Part shown: piece by piece, positions 1 through 13,300 of the stretch | Layout: every line of letters starts with the position of its first letter | Position numbering within the stretch: the first letter of the stretch is position 1 | From: Prunella strophiata | Lineage: Eukaryota; Chordata; Aves; Passeriformes; Prunellidae | Assembly (NCBI GenBank): GCA_036583965.1 | Contig: JAZBQD010000019.1 | Coordinates: 17,916,085-17,980,084 of the forward strand | Length of the DNA stretch: 64,000 bases | Reading direction: 5' to 3' | The notes under the pieces: generated by a model | Database searches by the model: none | What the model was told of the DNA's origin: nothing | What the model saw: the letters and a program-made list of their open reading frames with translations, nothing else | Translations under genes and position numbers: made by a program

Positions 1-2316
1 TAAATACTTTTTCACATAAAAGGTCTAAGGCAGCTCTCATGGGTCACTGAAATTACAGTAAGATTAATTTAATCTTGAAATTAACTTGTTCTTGTATGAA
101 AAGTTCTTCTAATAGATAGTCAATCTACCATTATAAAATGATATCAAAGAGATGCTTTATGAACTGCACTGTCAAGATACAGAAGTGTAAATTTTCAATA
201 AATGAGTGTATGATTCTTTTAACTTGAGAAAGGCATCTAAATACTGCTCCAAGTCAGTTGAGAACCTGCTCTCTGCTGTCTAGGCAGAGCAAAACTCTCC
301 TATAGGAAGTGACAAGCTGTCTTTAGAGAAAATTCATACAAATATGTGAACAAATTTGACTTTCTATAAATACATTCAGTTTGTATCCTGGTATCACTAT
401 TTTTCAAAACTATGGTCTTGGTACAATCTTTCATTTTGTGCATACTGTGTGTGGGAATCAATTCTTTAATGCAGTAGTTCCTACTTTTATCAAATACTGG
501 GATGTTATTAAGAAGGGGTATTATTGAGTGTGCATTAATTCAAACAACCAGCACAAGAGGTGATTGTCACTATGAAGCCTGAAAGGAAATCTGAATATTC
601 CTAATGAAAACAACTTTCTTTGATGCTCAGAAGGTTCTTCTGCTTTGTTTAGTCACTGACATCTCCCATTATGACAGAACTAATTTAAGCACAATACATG
701 TTCAGACTGCTGGTATCGTAAGAGTGTAATAAATCTTTAAATATAAAGCATTTCAGTAAGCATTTCACACAGCCACATGGATGTTGCATACAAAATTAAC
801 AAGAGACTAGAACCAGTTAATGGTGTTTCCCAATCTATATTTCATATGCACAAGCAGATGGCAACAACTTTAATTCTTCATTAAAAAAAAAAATCTCAAA
901 AAACAGGCTGAAAGGGATTTTGAAAGGTCAAGGCAATGGCACACTTCAAATGGTTAAAAGAGAAAATTCAACCTCCTGTGAAGCAGCCTTCCTTCAACTG
1001 ACTTCTGGCATGGATTAATTTATTTTAAAAAATTCATTAGCAGCCAGAAATGTCTATTAATAGGGTTACTTGAACATGAGGTATGGAATACCAAGTCTTG
1101 TTCAAATCAGAGCTTTTACTCACGGCCAGCTCAATTCAGGTAGAATTTTAGAAAATCTTATTTTGAAAAACTGAGGAAAAAAGCTGCACTTTATTGTAGT
1201 GCATCCTTTCATTTTAAAGCTGGGAGTTCATGCAGTAATTAGAGACACATGTTACTTGGTTTTGCAATTAAACAATTTAAGGAACTTTGTCTGCCCCAAG
1301 TTTGCAAAAAAATAACATGGAAGGACAAAAATGGTATTAATAAAAAATAAACTTTAGATTTTAAATATCACATTTCCTCCCTTTTCTTATTCATGCTTGT
1401 GCTTTCATCCATAACGAGGAGCCATGTATTGAATTTCAAAGCATTATTTCTCTGCACTGCAATAAGGTCACACTCAGGCTGCTTGTTACAATAATCAGTC
1501 ACACAGAAAGAAAATGATGGTGTTTGCTGTACTACTTGGAAATGTCCTCTAGCTTTACAGATATTTAAACAATGTATGAAGCTTATGCTGTTAGAATCAC
1601 AGAGTTAAATCATTATTCTGTTTTAAGCTGCAATTGTTCATTTACAGTGATGAACAAGAATGTAATTTATTGGACTATTTATGTATTTATTTATTAGTTA
1701 GAAATACACACCACATATCTTGATGAAATGCCAGCCAACTAAGTGAGACTATGCATATAAGCAGAAAATATATATACAGAATGGTATATTTTAGTCTAAG
1801 CATTATTTCTGCTTTCAAGAAATTCAACTGAATGGTTTAGTATACTGTTAGATAAAAATGTATCTGTGACTTTTCATTAAGAAAAAAATTGAAGATTCCT
1901 GATTCTTCTGCTTGGAATGGTAGAGGTAACAGAGTTCAGCCTCAGGAAATGGTACAAAGCCCTGCAGTGACAGAGGACAGGAATTTCAGCTGAGGTGAAA
2001 GCAAGAGAATTCAAGGGTAATTAGAGCTTGTATCTACTGCAAGCACTCTTCATCCAGATACCTGACATTTTTGTCAGAAGGTCAAGACATGCATTCAGTG
2101 TTGGGCACATGCCAGGAAGACCCTTGTCTACTTTCTGCTGCTTGAAAGATGCCAGCCCTCACTGCTGCACAGCAGTGATCAGCTGTTACCATGGGAGGCA
2201 AGTATATGATAGTATCTACTAAACAGAATTAAAATACATACCTTTCTAAAAGAAGATGGCAGTGGCCTTCCATTGTCTCTTGCACAGGATGCAGAGGCAG
2301 CTTCACACACACTTAC
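1..2316 (-). other. SPATA7: SPATA7 intron 5 (partial)
   Basis: AT-rich intronic DNA runs from the donor at 2316-2315 off the left edge. I looked on the minus strand for the continuation of the protein and did not find it. No recognisable repeat family was seen; only short poly-A/T runs such as that near 883-892. Confidence 0.75.
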
Positions 2317-2375
2317 TTTCTCTCCACACTTGGCTATCTTCTTTTTCAGTTTCTCTCTTCTTTGCTGGTCAGCAA
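2317..2375 (-). CDS. SPATA7: SPATA7 coding exon 5
   Basis: This 59-nt exon has the acceptor TTTCCTAAG| and the donor GAGAAA|GTAAGTG. It completes a split leucine codon and encodes ADQQRREKLKKKIAKCGEK, ending at phase 0. Human reads YADQQRREKLKKELAQCEKE, with a highly charged, probably helical segment. It is the last SPATA7 exon in the window. Confidence 0.95.
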
Positions 2376-5300
2376 CTTAGGAAAGAGACAAAGTTGGTCA
2401 GATCCAAACGGAATATTCTTTGTTTCCTTAAGTGATTGAAAACATTGTAGTGGTTTCCAATTGTTCAGTAAAGTCAGACTATTGAGATACATTCCACTTC
2501 CAAAGCAAAGCAGTTATAAAATTTATGTCTACTCTTAGAAGAAAAATTATTAATAGAGTATACTGGTAGCTGAAGGTGTGCCTTAGCTCTCCTGAAATTC
2601 TCTTACCTCACAACAAACACCAGTATACAGGACTTCCAAGACCAGTATTGCTAACAGAGCATTTTGCTCAAAAAGTTACAAGCTTTCTATCAGTTTTTTA
2701 CACTAGAACTCCTTTGAGTGTACTCTCATCCAGTATTTCACAAAAACCCCTGTGTTTATTGTTAGCAAATCTGACATGTAAAAAAATCCACGCGTACAAC
2801 ATGGAATTTCCTAAATACAGAAATCCAGGGCAGAACAAGCAAATTTTTCTCAAGAACACAAAAAAATGAAGGCCAGCTCTGAGAGGGCTACTGTCTGATC
2901 AGAGCAGGGGATTTTTATCACTCCACACTGGTCTGCAGTCCAAGACCTCACCTGCACTGCAAAAAGTTGAGCCAGGTATCTATGTCATCAGATAAAGTAG
3001 CCCAAAAAACAGGTAAATTTTCTGTGTATGAGTTTGCCATCAGTCACCTAAGTCTTACATAATACAGTCGAAATTGACAAAGAAAAAATTTGAAAAATCA
3101 AAATAAGGCTGATGAAAAAGTTAATCATTTCATTTCCAAAAAGGGAAAAAATAAGCAAACACATTTGTGAAGTCTGTATACCAAATGAAAATTTTCTGAT
3201 TCACTTAAAACATATCCAAGTGTATGAATCTTTTTTTTTTTTGATAGGGATACACAAAGGCCTTTGAGGATTTCTTCTCTGGTTTCATAATATATTTATA
3301 TCATACTCTGGGAGACCCCAATCTGCACATGCACTACTATATTTAATGCATGGAAATGTAAAAAACTTCAGGGATTGGTGTGGTACATTCTTCTACACAG
3401 CTGAGACCTATAGCAATCTGAGGATGTTTAATCAACCTTCAAAATGCATTCATCTGTGTACATGTGCCCTACATACATGTTAATCTCCAGGAAATACTTC
3501 AGTAAGTGTATTCATTGAATTTAAACATTTTAGTCCCCTTTTAAGATGGAATTTAATCTTTCAGATGTGAAATCTTTGCTCTGATTGCTCAGGAAAATCC
3601 CTCTTTCTCTTTCTTTTAATTCTTCAATTGATATGTAAAATATAGAGTAATTTCTTTTATGGCTGCTGATTTATCCATCATACACTATTAGAGTACTTCC
3701 ACTATGAGACTGCTTAAATTACTAGGAAAAAATTAGCTGAAGTTAACAAATGCTACATTATACAACTCCAAATTAAAAATATACATTCTAAAAGAATGAT
3801 AAAATATACTGTACCATTAAATAAATAAAACTGAATGTTTTTATTTCTAAACTGAGTTACTGTGTCTGTTCTAAATTACTATTATTTCTAATTGTGTTTG
3901 TCTTAAAACTTACAGAGAAGCACTCAAGTAGCAAAGTATTTGTATTTGAACATTGGCTCCAGTACTCTACATATGTAGAGTTAAATATGGGAAAAGTACA
4001 TAATACTAAATATCTTGTGACAAATACATGAAAAAAAGAAAACCACTGGGTTACTTTTCAGCTTTTTAAAAGGGGAAAACAAAATGTGTAGCAATAAAAT
4101 AATACAGTCTGTAGATCCAAATAATGACTTTAAAAGTCATATTAGACCTTTAGAGATAAATTGTATCTCATCAACTACTGAGCTCAAAACCTCACAGTTT
4201 GGTAAGAGAAAATGTACTAGAATATAAATGATTTAGTGATTCTGTAAATCAGATAAATTCAGTCTGTGAACCTAGATTCCATACCTTATTGCATCCACTC
4301 CATGAACCCTATTCTCTTATGTTGTTAGTGAAAGGAAGCATAAGAAAGACTGAGTTTCGGATGTTAAACTGTATCTCCTCATAAAGAGATACCTGTAAGA
4401 CACTGATCAATCTGTCACTTTTGCCTAGGCAAATACTCTTCCCAGAGTACACCACACTTCAAAGCAGAGATCACATCACTTCATCTCCCTTTTAGAACAC
4501 TCCCTCTGTAGGCTTAATTATTTCTGCTGTAAGTCTAGACTGCAGCAGCATTTCAAGACATGCTTAAAGTTATAAAACAAATGTCATAAATCTAGAAGAA
4601 ACAAACCAATGATACATATCACAGTCCTAGTCAGCTTGAAAGCTCTGTACTTAGAAGGACAGTATGATCTGGAATGCCAGTGGTTGTCCTTTGCTCTGAA
4701 TTTCCAATTGCTAAATTTATCATGTCACATCACAAAACAGTTTGCAGTTAAAGTTCAAGTTATTTAATTTTTGTTGTAAATAATCAATGGCAACAATAAA
4801 ATACAAAGTTAGATTTGAGTTCAGCTTACAGAACAATGTATCTCAAAGGAAATATCCAACACTCAGAATTTCTCTACTGTGTTTTTATATAAGCTATTTT
4901 TGCAATAACACACTTGGAGTAATTATTTCCCTTTTGAATCCTTTTTTAGATAAATCATACAAACATCATCTTGGCTGAGCTTGAAGTGCCTAGTGACCAT
5001 AACTAAACTGTCCAGTGTATCAGTCGGTGATATTACTTCTGCAAGCAAGCTCTTCCTTCTCCAAGAATTTTTACTATCAGTTTCCTAGCTCTACATGAAT
5101 TTCCAGCACATTTTAATTTAAGCACCTGGGGTGAGATCTCATCAAATGAAAACTGAATTTTGCCTTTAGCTATGAAGTTCAGGTCCCTTATAAGTCTAAA
5201 TCTAAATTCCTTAACATAAAATTTTCATAACTCTAAGAGATGATTTTGCAGTCCTTCTTTACATCCACTATCAGTAGCACTGTTTCATCAAACAAGGGAG

Positions 5301-8300
5301 GAATCACCACAAAAAAGGGTGACAAAGTAGTTATTAAGGGCTTGATAGTAAAGCCTTGCTTGTATCAAATACAAAGTAACAGCTATAAGAGGGTATGTAC
5401 TTCAGAAATCTGATACTACTTGGCAAAGCTACTAATGGTGAAATCTGGTCATTGCTAAGACTGGGAAATGAAGCCTAACAGTGAGGTATGAATCCTTCAA
5501 AGGCATTTCAGAAGAGTCTAGAAGCACTGGATTATCCCAAATCCCTCCACCTCTGATGCTCATATGGGCTCCTCATGCAGCAGACATCTCCTATATACTT
5601 CTGTCAGCCTTATGGAGAACACAGTGACTGCACAGAACCTGCAATGCTGCACCAGCCCTGAAGGAAAAATCTAAGCCTGCCCAGGTAAACCTCCATTTTG
5701 CACCTTAGAGAGAGGTCCACTGGGTTTCTAGGTAGCCCTTGACCATGATTTTTTTTTCAAGGTATCTCTGGGGCAGCCTCCAATTTAGACACACTGTACT
5801 GAGATAACGCTGAAAATAAGTGAAATGCATAATCTTATTCTTGTTCTCTGGTATGCTATGGCTATTTTGTAATTCTGAATAATGATGGACCACTGTATAA
5901 AAACAACAGTCCTCCTCACCAGCAGACAGATGGTAAAGCTTGTTAAATTAGATTAAAGATCAGGGACACATTTTCAGTAATAATGATGAATAAGTATGGA
6001 AACATCTACAAAAGGAAGTTATGTTTTCTCTATTTCTTGAGCTTCACAAGTCAAGACTGTGGGCTTTTCTTGTTTATGTGCTTTATTACCACACTCAATA
6101 TGGCTGTTAAGTTCCATATTAAAACAGCTGGATGGAACTTTTGGTTTGCTTAACTCATGATGTCAGTCTAGATAATCTAAAGTCTTTTCACAACTACAAG
6201 TTGTGATAAATGTATTTTTGATGTACATATCTAAAATTAATTACCTCATAAAAAACCCCAACACCTTTTATTATAGAAGAAACTTTACAGTAAATAACTT
6301 CTGGGGAAAAAAAGTAAAACCACTACAGTTAAAATTACAGATTCATAAAGATTTTTTACCTATAAGTTTACCTATAAGCTCACCAAATTTCCGACTTGAT
6401 AAATATATTAGAACACCTTTTCAAAGACATAATGCAGGCATTAGAATTACCTGAGTGTTTGAATTTAAAGAGCTTATTTTAATTGCTTACAATTTTCATT
6501 TTCAGAAATACATACTGAAGGACAAGATTTAACAAGAAAAAAAAAAGATAGGGTGATTTTGTGAAAGCTTCCTGTAAAATGGCAGCAACAACAAAACATG
6601 TGAAACAGCTTTTCATAGATCTCTGCTTTTTAATAATATAAAGTGTAGACAGATATATGTGCTCATAGGAAAAAGTAAGGTTTAAATACAGAATTACGTA
6701 AAAATATGTATATTCTTGATATTTTTGCTTGAACTTAACCCCTTTTAAAGGGTAAAAAACCAACATCACTATCAGTCTGAACAGTTTTCTCTCCCTGTCT
6801 CTCACTGCCCTACCTCCAAGAATTTAAGTTCCACCAGGCTAGACTAGATCTATGGTGGGTAACTTCTCAGAATATTTGTTTTCCTTCTTCTTCTCCCCCT
6901 GCCCCAGTATCAAAGAGACCTGCATTCCTAAGCACACCAATCACTGAGTTCAAGCTGTACTATCAATATGCCTTGTGGAAAAACCTCTAAACACATGGGT
7001 TGAAAAGTTAGTACTGTTAGAAACCAGGCATGTGTAGCAGCAGCTGTCTTACTTGGCATAGCCTTTGTCAAGTTTTCTGGCACAAGTTTCACAACCACAC
7101 GCCTCTAATGGCCACTGGTATCAATCAACATGCTTGGACTAATTCTGAACATAGAAGTTTCACATTTCAAGAAGCTTCACATTCTAACAACTATTTTAAG
7201 TCAGTAAGCCTGATCTAATGCACAGGAACATTCTCACTGCTAGCCCAGGGGCATGGCACCTTGCCTGCTTTGCTGCCAGCTAAGATACCAGGAAAAGAAC
7301 AGTGGAAACTAAATCCACTTTAAGGACAGAACACATTCAGTTGGCCAGGGAGAATGCCAACTACAGTATCATGTTTAATTCTTAAACACTAATGACTGAT
7401 TCATGGCAACAACCCCAAAGGGAAATACTCACCTGCTATTCTAGCAGTACATGAAGCACATTTTCAGGAGGTATTTTTTAACACTATCTGCAGGAATTCT
7501 GTTTTGTAACTTTATGCTATTAATAAATCTTATAATTTTAAACTAAATTCACCCCCCTGCCCAAATCTCAAAATAGAGGGTGAACAGAAACTTTATTTGG
7601 AATGCAATAACTAGTAAACAAAGAGAAAAAAAGTAATAATATGCTTCAGTTGAAGCAATGACATGCTACTGAGAGAACTACTCAAAGAGAACTAGGGTGA
7701 GAATAAAGGTGCAAACCCCCCATCCTCAGTGACATTACAGAGATACTGCTGATATTCAACTATAGTGAAGTTAAAATTGTGCCTGGATAAATCATGTGTC
7801 TCATCTTGAGCAAGAAAGAAGAAATCGTTTTGAAAGTATTCTAAAACCCCTTTTCCACTACTTTTCTTCCTCAGCATATTTGCAACATTCTTACTGTCTG
7901 AGCTATTGGCTGTCATCTCCACATAATCTGTTTCACAAAATGACAGAGGAAGAAAAATGATTCTCCAGTGGTTTACCAGAGACTCTACACATGAGTCTCT
8001 TGCACTGAGCTCAACACCTCAACATGTTGCACTTGATTGCATGGTTATTACAGCACAGAAATCTGTATTTCTTGATGAACAATGCATAGAACTGCAGGAA
8101 AAAATTGAAACCACTCTAATTTTAGATATGAAATAAAACTGAAATAATTTTTAATTTCATTATAAAAACCTAGAATTTATAAGGATAGTGCAGAAACTGA
8201 ACAAGATATGCCTGGGTAGTCTTAACTTTAAATATTGTGAAGTCAGTGAGACCAAAAATGATGAATTTGAAAGTAGGTGTTTCCCATGTTTGATAACTGC

Positions 8301-10288
8301 AAAACTTTCAGCCTAAATGGCAGAGTTTCTTACCTGTTTGTAAAGGAATCTTGGTGAGATGGAACAGCATATAAAATAATGCAAGTCAGTAAAAAGATAT
8401 CAGTTACATGCAGATGGAGCAGTGAGAGAAATCCTCAAAGGCTTTTATAAGAAAGGTCCAGGATTTTCATCTATGCATTTGTACCAGATACATAAGATGA
8501 TCCTGTCTCTTGCAGTTGAGACACTTTTGCCACTGACAAATGAACTGCCCTGCTAAGCACAACTAATCACTGACAGCCCAGATCCATCTCTCCAGCATTT
8601 CATTCAATGGAGATCCAATGCATCTCCAAGTAGCTGAAGAAGGATGTGAAAGCTGAATAAACAAGCAGACACATGAATGCTCAGTTAAGGGTTATATGCT
8701 ATTGTTACTCTTCTCTGGCTTTTTTGCTAAGTTAGTTTTACAGAAGCATTTGCAGAATCAGCTTATAACAAATACTTACGTTTGATGCTGGCCAGCCTAC
8801 TTTTGGGCAATGAACAGTCTACAGCTGCTGAAAATAAGAAAAACACCAAATATGAGTGATTCAGTATTTACTTAGCATATGTGATAGCTAGAAGAATGTA
8901 GTAATAACAAAGAACACAGACTAATTTAATTCTTTATTTTGAAACATGCTAGTTACTGTGTACCTGAAGTATTAGGTTGTTATTAATATGGTCACAGGAT
9001 TTGAGATAAAGCTCTCTGGGTAAAACACATATTTAAAGGAAGAATCATCACTTAAATGAAGACTCCTTTCAAAAGGTTTCTGTACATTTTGTTCTGATGG
9101 CATTTAACTGCATACCTGAGGATACTGAGTATGTTACATGAGACATAACATTTTGAGTATTTTATTTGTGACTATGGACTCTGTCAGTAAAATGATTTTC
9201 TCATTTGCAAACACACAGGGCAATTTTCACAGTTTTTAGAACTTGCTATTACTATTCATTGCAAGATGTACAAGAGATTATTAAGTTTTTAAAATAAAAA
9301 TAATAAAAGAAAGACTTTGTGATCTGAGTTTAAGTAGAAATATTCTGCCTTCATTCCTAAAATAATTACTGCATGTTTGCTGTTATGACTATCACTATGA
9401 CTTTCAGTTCAGCCTATTTTTTCATAAATCATTATTTCATCAAAAGCAGAATGAAGCCAATACACAAAGCACAAAGTGCTCTAAAATTAAGGTAGGATCT
9501 TTGGTAACATTTAAGGAAAATGTTTTCATACAAAACTTCCCATCTCAATAATACAAAAGTATTATTAAGTAACAGCCACATCTCCTTGCTGACGTGTTTG
9601 GGTAAGAAAAAGGAAGAACAGTAAACTATTCAGTTTACTATTCAGTAAACTGAATCCAGTTCATTCCTTCTTGGTATGAGCTTATTCTGAGAGATTGAGC
9701 TAAATTTAGGGGGAGACAGCTCATTCTCACATGCACATTTTTACCTTTGGCTGAAAGAATTCTGTTATAATGAACCACCATGTGATCTCTGATCAGGTAT
9801 TGGCTAGCTAGATTTCGAGAGGAGCCAATGCAGAAAGCTGTAAGATTAAAATACATTTGAACATTAGAATGCCAAGCAAAAAATACTAGAATTTTAAACA
9901 GTTATTAACTGCAATTCAAAGTCACAAACTTTAAAACACTGTTTAACTTCTTTGCTCCAAGGCAGTATTTTTTTTACCAGTTACTATCACATGAAATCAT
10001 CCTCTCTTTTCTTTCCCCAATGAGCCATTAATTCAATGAATAGCTGCAAAAGTGGCTGGAATTGTACTATGAAAATGTTAGCATGGAAACTTCCTGTTCT
10101 TCACTCTATGTTCTTTTGAAAAAAAAATGGTATTTGAAGTGTCAGTATGGCACAGAATCACACACTAGCCCATGTAAATTACTGGCTCTAAAGGAACATG
10201 TTTAACCTCAGGGGTTCTTTAATGTGGTAAACATATATATATATATATACCTACCTACCTACATACATACATATACACACACATATAT

Positions 10289-10333
<45 letters not shown>

Positions 10334-13300
10334 CACGTATATTACAGCTAAGAGAGATGGGAGATCTTTACATATTTGTTCATCTTGCTACCAATTTGTA
10401 GCCAGCATTACAGTCAAGGCAAAACTTACTCCTTGAAAGTATTTTCAATAATTCATACTAAATATAAGTACTATTAAACTTCTCCAAATAAGCTCGATGC
10501 AGAAGTTTTAATAAAAACATTCTAAGCATAAAATCAATGAATTCACATAAAAGGAACCAAGCTGACCTTCTGATGAAAGTACACGTTACTTACCATTACT
10601 TTTATTACTTAAGTGTCCTTTAAATGGACCTGCTGGACCATATTTGGGAAGGAGAAGAGCTGAGCATTCATGCACTTTAGCTAAACATGAAACAAAACCC
10701 AAAAATTAGAGAAAAATCCTCACACATATTTTTATAGACAAGATAAGGTCTTTCTCTAAAGAATGCAGGAATTATTCTAATGGATCTTTTCCAAAATCTT
10801 ACTCAATCATTTGTAATCACTGAACTACAAGTGCAGTTAAATAACTTAGTCTAAACACCAAGATACAATGACAGTGGTCTCAGTGGTTCAGGGAGCTAAA
10901 CAGCAGAACAGACCATCAGAACACTTCAGTCTGAACTTTACACTGGTCATTAAACTGTACAGAGATATGGCCACGATTCTGTTTCTATGCTAACCTCCAA
11001 TTTGTTTCAAAGTTCATGGCACTTTGATAGACTGGGAACTCTATAGACAAGTGGGGATGCCAACAAAACTTAAACAACCAGTTGTTCTGAAAAATGAGAG
11101 AATGTGGATTAAAAGATCTGCATCTCCTCTTTGAAAACCACTGGCTGCCATGCAACCTAAGATTTAAAAATTCTTACGGGAACTAATTAAGAATCTGCAA
11201 CACTTTTAGAACAAATTTGGACAGGAGATATGCTAGGACTACAAATACTAGTTATACAGAGCACTGCTTTAAGGCATCCAAGGTATATAAAATGTAAACC
11301 AAAACTAACAGGATTTTTTTAACAGGGTAAATATACCAAGCACACTCAACATAAATTCTAAAACTGTACAGGCAAGTTATACAAATTTAATACTATTAAC
11401 TATCAAGGTCCACGTGGTCTTCCCATTCTCATTGTACTTCTCAGCTGCCAGTTCAAGAGTCTGCAACCACCATGCAGGTGAAGTGGGTAACTCGACTGCC
11501 ATTTTGCTCCTGTTGACCTCTGGCTTTCCCCCTTTCAGCCCCTGAAGGAGCACACTGGACCTACCCAGTATGAGTGGGAATCTCCTCCCAGGAACCTTAG
11601 CCAGGGTGATAAAGGCAGACCCCATTACACACTGACTGGGGGTGGAGGGAGCCATGATGACAGCCATGCCACACACGGTTACAGCTCTCAGTCCCCTCTC
11701 ATAGCTCATCTCCTGCATGCCCAGCACCTGGCTGTCCAGGGCTTCTTTTTCATTTCCCACTGTTACATAACAACTGTTAAAGTACTATTGCAATTACATA
11801 TATAACTACTGTAGTATATAGCTCTGTCTTTAAGTTCAACAGCATGTCGCACAAGATGGTTAACATGGTATCCTAAATATTAATTAGCAGAGATTGCAGC
11901 AAAACAAACCATTCATTTAATGATGTTTTAACATTATTTATCCAAAGGCCTTATATAAAAGCCATACAGTACTAAATTTTGAATGACCAGGACTAGTATA
12001 AGAGGCCATAAAAAAATCTTAAAAAAAAAAGAAAATTAAAATAATTTTACCCTGTTGTGAAATGACACAAAATCTGGATCAACAGATTCAACCCTTCTTA
12101 CAAAGCACAAAAAATACCAGGGCAATCTTGAATTACTTTCATACTTTGAAAAGCCAGCCTTTATACAGTACAGGCTTCTGTGGATTTACAGTATTAGCTG
12201 TGGTGCTTGCAGTAACAGTGCTCCTACTCCTTTTGCTGTGAAGTTGCCAGATCAGCAATTGAAAAGGGACAAGGAAAAAAAAAAGGAGGAAAATGCTCTT
12301 GGAGATTTTTTCAACACTATCCTGCAATTGTTTTAACTTTATACTGTTATCTTTAAAGCCACAGGACAACACTCCTGCTCATCTGTATCCATTTCAAATG
12401 GCTCATTCCCCTCATGGTACAACTCTTCCTTATCTCCATTTGTGATTTAAACATACATAGGGACAAACAATAAATTATTTTTCAAATATTAAAATTCCAA
12501 ACATACAGCAAGAATTTATTAGCTTTATTAGATTCAGAATGTTTCCACAATGACTGCAAACCTTTTCCAACTGAAGCATTTCTTTCCTCTTAAAATATTT
12601 TATTTCTTTACCATACACTACTGTATACAAGTGGTATTCACAGTCTAGCTGGATCCACCCTGAAACCCATGACTTATGGAATTTGACAGCACTGCATGAC
12701 AACATGCAGGTGTTGGAGGAATGCAAGTCTTTGGGAGGACTTGAATGTTAGATTATAAATTACAGTTCATAGAATTTTCTCTAATGACAAAAACCTGCAA
12801 GTACATATACCTGCAATCTGGGTTATAGCAGACAACTGAGAATCAGAAGTGTTTCATTCACAATTGCTCAAATAACCTAAATATTCCACTGTTTTCTGTG
12901 CCTTCAGAGCTAGGCTATAATTCCAGAGGGAAGCACCTGTGGTATTGTTAGGTAAATGCTTAGAGTACCACCTCTAACTCCCCCTTATGTGACAGAATCC
13001 TAGAAGGGCAAGCATGATCACTTTAGAAAAACAGACATTGTTCTCTCTACAATAGATTCTCTTCAAGTAAGCTAAATGACTTTGTCCCACGCTAAACACC
13101 ATCAGGGACACTCAGAAACCTGCTGCCTTTACTGTCTTCAGCTGCAGACTACAGCTGTTCAGCACTGCAGGAAGACTGGACTTTACAATATTCACTTGCT
13201 TTATTCACAATATTCATCACCAGCAGATGGCACAGTGGAAATACCACCGGAAAAACTACTGTCTGCTGGGTTTGCCCTTTACAATTAATTTATCCCTGGC

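Noticed and set aside
10224..10436. Open frame rich in Tyr, Ile, Thr and His
   Set aside because: It is a translation of the AT/TACA microsatellite.
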